Assembly: GCA_030609605.1 (NCBI GenBank)
Contig: JAUWBY010000156.1
Location: forward strand, 1 to 5,681
Origin: Candidatus Eiseniibacteriota bacterium
GTDB lineage: Bacteria > Joyebacterota > Joyebacteria > Joyebacterales > Joyebacteraceae
DNA: 5,681 nt
Direction of reading: 5' to 3'
Positions 1 through 4,687 of this stretch are shown one piece after another (position 1 is the stretch's first letter; every line of letters starts with the position of its first letter). Below the pieces are notes generated by a model, which searched no databases, was not told the origin of the DNA, and worked only from the letters and a program-made list of their open reading frames with translations. The translations under genes were made by a program, and so were the position numbers.

Positions 1-262
1 CTGCGTCCGACTCGGAGGTCTCATCATCGACATACCGCCCGGAAAGGGCCGACGCAGCTTCGCCAAAGCCAAGGTCCTTGTCAGGCAGCACCTCGACGGA
101 GCCTGGACTGTCTGGTACCGCGATGCCAGGATCGCCACACATCCGGCCACGGAGCTCACAGAGCCCCTCCGCTCATGGAAACGCAGAGCCAAGGGCGATC
201 CAAAGGGCGCGAAGCAGATCCTCCAGATCTACCTCGCCTCCAAACCAGCACCCCTGCCGTAG
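1..262 (+). CDS. C-terminal end of an IS transposase (ISNCY/IS481-like), cut by window edge
   Basis: An open frame (codons start at base 2) enters from the left edge and runs 86 codons to a TAG at 260-262. The visible protein is basic. It carries a segment reading IPPGKGRRSFAKAKV followed by VRQHLDGAWTVWYRDARIA, the type of beta-rich tail found after the DDE integrase core in ISNCY/IS481-like transposases, where a 'gRRSyAkA.VeVrq.LDGsw.vyy' pattern recurs. The catalytic DDE residues would lie outside the window, so whether the enzyme is intact cannot be judged. Two direct repeats that look like an IS end follow immediately (264-305), supporting an element whose right end lies here. It is the only plus-strand gene and faces the minus-strand secreted-protein genes. 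The family is assigned from recalled motif resemblance; a related integrase-core family is possible. Confidence 0.72.
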   Translation, partial: CVRLGGLIIDIPPGKGRRSFAKAKVLVRQHLDGAWTVWYRDARIATHPATELTEPLRSWKRRAKGDPKGAKQILQIYLASKPAPLP

Positions 263-263
263 G

Positions 264-305
264 GGACATTATCTCGTTGCAGTTAGGAGGACAGAATCTC
301 GTTGC
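264..305 (+). repeat. Paired 17-bp direct repeats, probable IS right end
   Basis: GGACATTATCTCGTTGC (264-280) and GGACAGAATCTCGTTGC (289-305) match at 15 of 17 positions and start 25 bp apart, directly after the transposase stop. Tandem GGACA-type repeats just inside the tip are typical of ends bound by ISNCY/IS481-type transposases. The element probably ends within a few bases of 305-310. The other end is outside the window, so the inverted repeat and any target duplication cannot be checked. Confidence 0.6.
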
Positions 306-348
306 TTAAACACGCCTCATTGGACCACAGCAGAACAAAAGCAAGGCC

Positions 349-370
349 ACGGAGCCTCAACGGAGCCTCA
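349..370. repeat. 11-bp tandem duplication
   Basis: ACGGAGCCTCA occurs twice head to tail (349-359, 360-370) between the IS end and the terminator of the leftmost secreted gene. It is too short to assign a role and may be replication slippage. Confidence 0.6.
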
Positions 371-379
371 AGAGAAAGC

Positions 380-406
380 GGCGGCGGAGCACCTTGCTCC
401 GCCGCC
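380..406 (-). terminator. Intrinsic terminator of the leftmost secreted-protein gene
   Basis: GGCGGCGGAGCA (380-391) pairs perfectly with TGCTCCGCCGCC (395-406): a 12-bp GC-rich stem with a 3-nt loop, beginning 34 nt beyond the stop of the minus-strand gene 440-1012. Read on the minus strand the stem is followed by GCTTTCTCTTG, a broken but T-rich tail, so it best fits termination in that direction. On the plus strand the following sequence is less T-rich, so termination of IS transcription would be weaker. Confidence 0.7.
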
Positions 407-439
407 CTTGCTTCCTCGCTACAAACCCGTCGCTCTGGA

Positions 440-1012
440 CTACCTGTACAGGGCCTTGATGCCGCCCCAGGTCGCGTCCTCCACCGGGTTGATCTCGCAG
501 TCACCGTCGGGGCAAGGAGCGCCACCGACACTGCCGTGCGACAGCACGCAGTAGAAGTCATAGTCCACCGGCTCGTTGCAGTCCGTGATCCAACGAGGAT
601 AGTCCGGGTGGTCCAGAATCTCGATGCAGCACTCACCACCAATGTAGAACAGCGTCAGGTAACCGACGCAAACGTCCGGCGGCGCTTCGCAGCCGGTCGA
701 CGATACCGTGATACCCGTGAAGATGTCGCCGATCGCCAGACCGCCAGGAAGGATGTTCGTGAAGCTCGGCGGGGCGAAGACGCCCGGACAACTAACCCCC
801 GGGTCCTGAATCGCAAACGATGCCGACGTAAGACCCTGGTCCAGATCGCCGAAGCAGATGTAGGCGTCGAAGGTCTCGTACGGAGCCGGCACGTACGCGT
901 GCACCTTGTCCGGCGGATTGAAATCAATGTAAGCACTAACGTTGGGGTTGCCGCCGGCCAGGGCCGGAACCGCGACCGCCGCGATCATAAGCAGCGTAAG
1001 AAAAGTCCTCAT
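440..1012 (-). CDS. Exported protein of unknown function with C-terminal TWGGIKALYR tail (paralog of 2458-3063)
   Basis: Protein of 190 residues, function not recognised. Residues 1-19 form a signal peptide (short basic start, hydrophobic stretch, VPALA before the likely cleavage), so the product is exported. The start at 1012 is preferred because AAGGAG lies 8 nt upstream and the signal peptide begins there; a start at 1048 would add a polar 12-residue extension. The mature part has ten cysteines (53, 75, 108, 115, 128, 129, 145, 155, 167, 172). Four (108, 145, 155, 172) are conserved in the paralog, suggesting two disulfides. Shared blocks include FTN.LPG.LAIG, a G.L.LFY.GG block, LDHP.Y.RW (133-141), EPVDYD..CV..HG (147-160) and the terminal TWGGIKALYR (181-190). 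The conserved beta-like core suggests a compact extracellular domain; no catalytic motif is evident. It lies 224 nt after the dockerin-like gene and is closed by the hairpin at 380-406. Confidence 0.85.
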   Translation of the reverse strand: MRTFLTLLMIAAVAVPALAGGNPNVSAYIDFNPPDKVHAYVPAPYETFDAYICFGDLDQGLTSASFAIQDPGVSCPGVFAPPSFTNILPGGLAIGDIFTGITVSSTGCEAPPDVCVGYLTLFYIGGECCIEILDHPDYPRWITDCNEPVDYDFYCVLSHGSVGGAPCPDGDCEINPVEDATWGGIKALYR

Positions 1013-1020
1013 CTGTGCAA

Positions 1021-1026
1021 CTCCTT
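1021..1026 (-). promoter_or_regulatory. Shine-Dalgarno site fixing the start at 1012
   Basis: AAGGAG on the minus strand, 8 nt before the ATG at 1012-1010. It selects this ATG over the in-frame ATG at 1048, and the signal peptide begins exactly at the selected start. Confidence 0.75.
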
Positions 1027-1101
1027 GCTCTCGACTGATGCGATGCATGATGTCTCACCAACACTCGTCATCCGAAACAGTAGTGTGGTGCTAACGTGCC
1101 A

Positions 1102-1129
1102 TCCTTCCTACTTCTTCCTTCCTACTTCT
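1102..1129 (-). repeat. Exact 14-bp tandem repeat, purine-rich in the mRNA sense
   Basis: TCCTTCCTACTTCT is repeated exactly (1102-1115, 1116-1129). In the sense of the downstream gene it reads AGAAGTAGGAAGGA twice, 90-117 nt upstream of the start at 1012. The purine tract resembles spaced Shine-Dalgarno-like sequence but no ORF of useful size follows it (ATG GCA CGT TAG only). Role unknown; slippage or a protein/RNA binding site are both possible. Confidence 0.75.
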
Positions 1130-1236
1130 TGCATTGACCACACGCTCTATCTCAAGTTTGAGTCGGGAAATAGAACGAAAGCCTCAATGCGTGCACATCA
1201 ACCTCATCACGACGCCCGTGCAATCCAACTCGGCCG

Positions 1237-1806
1237 CTAGTGACCGAAGTGACCCGCAAACGTAACGAAATCGAGCGGATTGATCGTTCCGTTCCAGTCG
1301 AAGTCGCTGCGCTCGTTCGTGCCGCCAAAGTCGCTGGCGAACGTAACGAAGTCGAGCGGGTCTATCGTGCCGTCGTCATTGTAGTCGAACGTGTTGCACC
1401 ACAGCGTATCACTGTCGGTCAGCACGACCGTGTAGATCTGGACGTCGACTGTCAGGGAACCGTACATAATGGCACCTGTGCCCTGCGCCTCAAACCTAAT
1501 GGCGCCGCCAGCGTCCGTCTCGGCGTCTACGGCGTTGATCGAGACATTGCCGCTCCCGGCGCCCGTGACCGTGAAGAAGAAGTTCCCCGACGAGATCCCC
1601 TGGATCGGAGTCAGGTCGGTGCGAAGCGCGGTCACAGTGATATACCGGTACGCGGGTCCATCGCCGGCCGGGCACGTGCTCAGTCCCTTGCCGCCGTTGT
1701 CCATCGCTACGTACGAGTTATCTGCATCGGGAATACCAGCTCCAGCGACGGTCGCCATGACCAAGACCAGGCAACCTGCCAGAACGCCCACCAGTGTTCT
1801 TGACAT
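1237..1806 (-). CDS. Exported protein with C-terminal dockerin-type EF-hand repeat pair
   Basis: Protein of 189 residues. Residues 1-23 are a signal peptide with an AGA-type cleavage region. Residues about 25-135 form a Gly/Thr/Val-rich, probably beta-sandwich domain that I cannot assign, with cysteines at 45 and 137. The C terminus has two 20-residue repeats, 141-160 and 168-187, each with an EF-hand-like calcium loop: D141, N143, D145, D152 and D168, D170, N172, D179. Both contain PLDFVTFA. This is the dockerin type I layout, but with no cohesin or scaffoldin here it should not be read as cellulosomal; such tails are common on secreted proteins of Planctomycetes and FCB-like bacteria, where a surface-attachment or stability role is only presumed. 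The DNA of the repeats is also alike (1259-1278 and 1340-1359 differ at one base, offset 81 bp), showing recent internal duplication. AAGGAGGT at 1813-1820, 6 nt upstream, sets the start. Confidence 0.85.
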   Translation of the reverse strand: MSRTLVGVLAGCLVLVMATVAGAGIPDADNSYVAMDNGGKGLSTCPAGDGPAYRYITVTALRTDLTPIQGISSGNFFFTVTGAGSGNVSINAVDAETDAGGAIRFEAQGTGAIMYGSLTVDVQIYTVVLTDSDTLWCNTFDYNDDGTIDPLDFVTFASDFGGTNERSDFDWNGTINPLDFVTFAGHFGH

Positions 1807-1963
1807 TTCTTTACCTCCTTCGTACCACTAAACGCGCTGGGATTGCACGCACTTCAGGGCCCATCAATGACAGACCCACAAAAAGACCTGCGAGGCGTCA
1901 TCTACCTCCTTTCGAGATAGTCCTGCCCACGGTTGATAATGTCAGTTACCACTTCAGAAACTA

Positions 1964-1979
1964 GTGCTAATCTTAGCAC
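1964..1979. promoter_or_regulatory. Perfect 7-2-7 palindrome, operator or hairpin candidate
   Basis: GTGCTAATCTTAGCAC is a perfect inverted repeat (7-bp arms, 2-bp centre) about 158-173 bp upstream of the dockerin-like start codon. The AT-rich arms stand out in GC-rich surroundings. As DNA it looks like a repressor site; as RNA the 2-nt centre would have to open to form a loop. The regulator is unknown. Confidence 0.5.
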
Positions 1980-2208
1980 AGCTTGGACTTCTTTGCAAGC
2001 ACATTCTGGAGAGCCGCCTGCGGCCTTCTCCCGGCCCCCGGACTCACAGGCCCCCGAAATCCAGGCTGAGGAGGGCTGTTTTACCGGATTGCTCCCCGGC
2101 TGGCCACCTGGCGATCCCTCCGGATCCACCGTCCACATCCTGTTGGACAGGCCTGGCACGCCCATGGTTGCAATAAGTACTCCCACAGACCGGCCACAGT
2201 GACCAAAC

Positions 2209-2233
2209 CGGGCCCACCCAAGGGGCGGGCCCG
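2209..2233 (-). other. GC-rich hairpin at the start of the predicted transcript
   Basis: CGGGCCC (2209-2215) pairs with GGGCCCG (2227-2233), and an inner CCC/GGG pairs across one A-C mismatch, leaving an AAG-type loop. It begins about 14 nt after the predicted transcription start. Possible roles are 5'-end stabilisation or attenuation; on the minus strand it is followed by GTTTGG, too short a T tract for confident termination. Confidence 0.5.
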
Positions 2234-2253
2234 ATTCCTCATCCGGTACACCC

Positions 2254-2282
2254 ATTATATCACACTGTGCGCCCAAGCGCAA
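2254..2282 (-). promoter_or_regulatory. Strong sigma-70-type promoter with extended -10
   Basis: On the minus strand: TTGCGC (2277-2282) as -35, a 17-bp spacer (2260-2276), and a perfect TATAAT -10 (2254-2259) preceded by TGA, giving the extended -10 pattern TGnTATAAT. The predicted start is near 2247-2249. It is the best promoter match I could find in the window and an AT-rich island in GC-rich DNA. It points towards the dockerin-like gene and lies about 94 bp beyond the hairpin that closes the upstream unit. Confidence 0.65.
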
Positions 2283-2375
2283 GACCTTGAGGCTCCAGCA
2301 TAGCCCGCACGGCGAACCTCCCGGCAGCTACGCCGCCCAAACTACCCAGCCTGCATCGCTCCGGTCGGTACATGC

Positions 2376-2405
2376 CACGGGCCCGCTCACTTGAGCGGAC
2401 CCGTG
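2376..2405 (-). terminator. Hairpin after the second secreted paralog, probable transcript end
   Basis: CACGGG.CCGCTC pairs with GAGCGG.CCCGTG across one C-A mismatch: about 12-13 bp with a 2-4 nt loop, starting 53 nt beyond the stop of 2458-3063. There is no T tract on either strand, so it may be a factor-assisted or RNA-stabilising structure rather than a classic intrinsic terminator. Its position between the gene end and the next promoter supports a boundary role. Confidence 0.5.
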
Positions 2406-2457
2406 CTACAAAATCAATTCGGTCGCATACAGCGCAGAGCCACCTTCGATGGATAGC

Positions 2458-3063
2458 CTACCTGTACAGCGACTTGATGGCGCCCCACGTCTGCGACTCG
2501 ATCGGCGTGTTCGCGTCACAGCCTTCGTCGCCGGGCTCCGCGTCCTTGCCGATCCCGCCGTGGGTCCACACGCAGAAGAGGTCATAATCCACGGGCTCGG
2601 CGCAGTTCACTACCCAACGAGCGTACTCGGGGTGATCGAGGAACGTCACGTCACCAGCGCCGCCCAGGTAGAACAGATCCAGCGTCCCGAAGATCACCGG
2701 GTCGATGTACACCCTGCCCGCGTCGGCGTTGATGCACTCGGTCGACGCAAGCGTTATGCCTGTGTTCCAGCTGCCGATGGCCAGGTCGCCAGGAAGCAGG
2801 TTCGTGAAGGCGGGCGGCGAGCTGACGCCCTCCGTGACCGACATCATGAACGAGACACTGGTCATGCCGACACCGATGTCCGTGATCCCCAGATACGCGG
2901 TGAAGGCCGTGTACGGATCGGGGTCGATACGACTGACTACGCTCGCGTTGTCCGGAGTCGGAGTGGTGAAGGTGACGAACACTTTCGCCCCTTCGTTCCC
3001 GGCCTGCGCGAACGCAGGCACGCAGAACGCGACCATGGCGATTGCTATCAGAACATACCTCAT
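2458..3063 (-). CDS. Exported protein of unknown function with C-terminal TWGAIKSLYR tail (paralog of 440-1012)
   Basis: Protein of 201 residues with a signal peptide at 1-19 (MRY start, hydrophobic core, VPAFA before the likely cut), hence exported. GGAAGGGAG at 3071-3079, 7 nt upstream, supports the start. It aligns along nearly its whole length with the product of 440-1012: F.AY, SF, PAFTNLLPGDLAIG (84-97), GITLASTEC (102-110), LDLFYLGG (128-135), FLDHPEYARW (141-150), EPVDYDLFCVWTHGG (156-170) and TWGAIKSLYR (192-201). Its mature part has four cysteines (110, 154, 164, 182), all matched in the paralog, which has six more. No enzyme motif is recognisable. The conserved tail after a variable Asp/Asn/Glu-rich stretch may be a surface or secretion signal, but this is inference. 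It lies about 150 nt downstream of the tRNA-Val gene and could be cotranscribed with it; no clear promoter was seen between them. Confidence 0.85.
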   Translation of the reverse strand: MRYVLIAIAMVAFCVPAFAQAGNEGAKVFVTFTTPTPDNASVVSRIDPDPYTAFTAYLGITDIGVGMTSVSFMMSVTEGVSSPPAFTNLLPGDLAIGSWNTGITLASTECINADAGRVYIDPVIFGTLDLFYLGGAGDVTFLDHPEYARWVVNCAEPVDYDLFCVWTHGGIGKDAEPGDEGCDANTPIESQTWGAIKSLYR

Positions 3064-3215
3064 CGTCTTGCTCCCTTCCGGTTACTCACACGTGATCCAT
3101 TCCATGAAATCGCTCATCGTCACAACGTTCTCAGTTGGACAGTCTTCCTCACCTCCTTGGCGCAACCGTCAACGCCCTCATTCTCAAGTCTATGTCCGGT
3201 CGGTCTTGTCAGCTG

Positions 3216-3292
3216 TGGTGGGCGAAACAGGACTCGAACCTGTGACCCCCTGCGTGTAAGGCAGGTGCTCTAACCAGCTGAGCTATTCGCCC
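3216..3292 (-). tRNA. tRNA-Val (anticodon TAC)
   Basis: The minus strand folds into a full cloverleaf: acceptor GGGCGAA (3286-3292) with TTCGCCC (3220-3226), D arm GCTC/GAGC around AGCTGGTTA, anticodon stem CCTGC/GCAGG with loop CTTACAC giving anticodon TAC, a 5-nt variable region, and T arm ACAGG-TTCGAGT-CCTGT. The discriminator A is at 3219 and CCA is genomically encoded (3216-3218). TAC decodes valine GTA codons. The 5' 23 nt overlap the end of the small membrane-protein ORF. Confidence 0.97.
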
Positions 3293-3488
3293 GTGTCTCG
3301 CCGGTCTTCCGCGACGGCCGTTCGTGTCTCTTCACCCCCACCATGATACCGATCGGGATGACCACGCAGTAGCCCGCGACCAGGAGAACGGGAGCCAGCG
3401 TTATCGACCCGGCGGCCAGAGACACAAAGCCGAGCGCGATGAGCACCAGACCACACGCTATGACGATCAGATTTCTGACTCCTGACAC
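3270..3488 (-). CDS. Small two-helix membrane protein, unknown function
   Basis: Protein of 72 residues beginning with GTG at 3488; GAGG lies a few bases upstream, with rather tight spacing. Two hydrophobic segments, about 6-27 and 30-51, are linked by a short AAGSIT turn. The second contains APVLLVAGYCVVIPIGIMV, a pattern I associate with small conserved membrane proteins of uncultured FCB-like bacteria. The remainder is a basic, polar tail (KRHERPSRKTGETR), probably cytoplasmic if the positive-inside rule holds. It lies 82 nt after mltG in the same direction and immediately before tRNA-Val. Its last seven codons and TAG stop lie inside the tRNA sequence (stop in the D arm), so tRNA processing would remove the stop from a joint transcript. 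The function is unknown. The hydrophobic layout makes a real gene likely, but the family was not verified. Confidence 0.65.
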   Translation of the reverse strand: MSGVRNLIVIACGLVLIALGFVSLAAGSITLAPVLLVAGYCVVIPIGIMVGVKRHERPSRKTGETRANSSAG

Positions 3489-3570
3489 GGTCCCTCACAG
3501 GTATAGAAAGCCCGCAGCCGATACGTTTTCCGCGTTTCGGCCACCGATGCCCGCCCGAGGCTGGACGCTA

Positions 3571-4686
3571 TCACCCACCCCCGGGACTGTCAAGCGAAAA
3601 CTCCCCGCCTGTAGGCCGTTCCTGAGCACGAGCCGCCCTGTTTCGCGCCTTTATGTGCTCATCGAAGGTCCGGGTGAATGTGTGGGTCCCGTCGCCGTTC
3701 GAGACGAAGAAGAAGTCCTCGGTGCCCGTAAGAGGATTCAGGACGGCGTCGATCGAGGCTACGCCCGGACTGCAGATGGGGCCCGGGGGCAATCCAGTGT
3801 TTCTGTAGGTGTTGTACGGCGAATCGACATCCAGGTCGCTGTAGTACACCTTCCGGCGGTACTTGCCGATCGCGTATCTCACGGTCGGGTCGGCCTCCAG
3901 CCGCCATCCGTGCTCGAGCCGGTTGTGGTAGACGGCGGCGATCCGGGGACGCTCCCGGTCGAGCATGGCCTCGGACTCCACGATGGACGCCAGCGTCAGA
4001 ACTTCGAGCACGCTCATGTCGATACTGTCGGCGCGTGCCCTTCTGCGCTGGTCGAAGACGCGCCTGCTCTCACTGACCATCTGCACGATGGCTTCACGCG
4101 CCGTCGTGCCGATCCGGAACCTGTATGTGTCAGGGTGAAGGAAGCCCTCGAGTGACGGAGCGGACACTCCCAGCTCCGCCATGAGTTCGGGGTCGTGAAC
4201 GAGATCCATGAACTCGGCGGGGTCGATGTCGAGCGCGCCCTTGAGGAGCGCCGCGATCTGCGACGCGCGGTAGCCCTCGGGCACGGTCAGATGTCTCCCG
4301 GCCACCTCGCCGTACTTCAGGACGAGGATCACCTCCAGTTCTGAGAACTCGGGGCCGAACTCGTAGGTTCCCGCCTGCAGGCTCTGGGTCTGTCCCAGGA
4401 ACCGAGTCGCGAGGACGAACTTGTCGGGATCGCGGACGAGTCCGATCTCCTCGAGGATTGAGGCGATGCGCCTGACGCTGGCCCCTTCCGGGATCTTGAC
4501 CAGTACGCGCTCGTCCAGCTCGTGCACGGCTAAGAACCAGAAGGCCTGCGTCAGCACACCGAACACGGTGAGTGCGATCACCGACACCAGGACGAGGTCG
4601 CGCACGAACCACTTCGCCCGTATGCGGCTCCACAGTGACCTGTCCCGCGGCTCGCGCGGTGTCGCTTCAACGAACTTGCCCTTCAT
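3571..4686 (-). CDS. mltG: Endolytic murein transglycosylase MltG
   Basis: MltG (YceG family) cleaves nascent peptidoglycan glycan strands in the periplasm, and is thought to end strand elongation. The 371-residue protein has a short basic cytoplasmic N terminus, one membrane anchor at about 29-53, a LysM-like region at about 61-125 (VLVKIPEGASVRRIASIL then LQAGTYEF), and the catalytic YceG domain after about 130. Diagnostic blocks are VPEGYR (135-140), LEGFLHPDTYRF (179-190), LASIVESEA (232-240), AAVYHNRL (250-257), LEADPTVRYAIG (263-274), SPYNTYRNTGLPPGPICSPG (289-308) and FFVSNGDGTHTF (326-337). The catalytic glutamate is most likely E237, matching E218 of E. coli MltG; E239 is also conserved. 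Length is near the usual 330-390. The start is one base after the TAA of the upstream fusion gene, so translational coupling is likely. ruvX/yqgF next to mltG is a familiar arrangement. Confidence 0.96.
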   Translation of the reverse strand: MKGKFVEATPREPRDRSLWSRIRAKWFVRDLVLVSVIALTVFGVLTQAFWFLAVHELDERVLVKIPEGASVRRIASILEEIGLVRDPDKFVLATRFLGQTQSLQAGTYEFGPEFSELEVILVLKYGEVAGRHLTVPEGYRASQIAALLKGALDIDPAEFMDLVHDPELMAELGVSAPSLEGFLHPDTYRFRIGTTAREAIVQMVSESRRVFDQRRRARADSIDMSVLEVLTLASIVESEAMLDRERPRIAAVYHNRLEHGWRLEADPTVRYAIGKYRRKVYYSDLDVDSPYNTYRNTGLPPGPICSPGVASIDAVLNPLTGTEDFFFVSNGDGTHTFTRTFDEHIKARNRAARAQERPTGGEFSLDSPGGG

Positions 4687-4687
4687 G

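Larger units (their letters stand above)
1807..2247 (-). other. Long structured leader or independent small RNA upstream of the dockerin-like gene
   Basis: No convincing protein gene lies here. If transcription starts near 2247 from the promoter at 2254-2282, about 440 nt precede the start codon at 1806. Reading in the transcript sense, simple hairpins occur at 2209-2233 (10 bp with one mismatch, right at the 5' end), 2139-2151 (5 bp, competing with an alternative stem 2131-2148), 2113-2126 (GATCC/GGATC, 4-nt loop), 2008-2031 (stem with bulge) and 1964-1979 (7 bp). The sequence does not match the RNase P RNA, tmRNA, SRP RNA or riboswitch cores that I can recognise. A T5 run at 1880-1884 follows only a weak 4-bp stem, so premature termination there is unproven. 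It may be a regulatory 5' UTR, a separate RNA, or plain untranslated sequence. Confidence 0.35.

Noticed and set aside
1013..1048. Start of the leftmost secreted protein at 1048
   Set aside because: It would put twelve polar residues before a normal signal peptide, while the ATG at 1012 has AAGGAG at ideal spacing.
302..1240. Plus-strand ORF of 312 codons
   Set aside because: It is an Arg/Val-rich shadow over the exported protein at 440-1012, whose signal peptide, ribosome site and paralog are convincing.
1237..1422. Evidence for a cellulosome
   Set aside because: Dockerin-type repeats alone are widespread on secreted proteins outside cellulosomes; no cohesin, scaffoldin or glycoside hydrolase is present here.
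1880..1884. T5 run on the minus strand as a terminator in the leader
   Set aside because: The preceding stem is only about 4 bp, too weak to call an intrinsic terminator.
1946..1970. Genuine CIRCE/HrcA operator
   Set aside because: The spacer is 7 instead of 9 bp, one half-site has mismatches, and the downstream gene is not a chaperone. It is kept only as a low-interest resemblance.
1902..2282. Minus-strand ORF of 126 codons in the large gap
   Set aside because: Its ATG lies inside the -35 box of the strong promoter, so that start cannot be on the transcript. The composition is Gly/Pro/Ser-rich with no recognisable domain, and it ends within an SD-like sequence. Shorter internal starts have no good ribosome-binding site.
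2449..3273. Plus-strand ORF of 274 codons
   Set aside because: Shadow of the paralog at 2458-3063 and it also runs through the tRNA; Arg/His/Val-rich composition is typical of antisense frames in GC-rich DNA.
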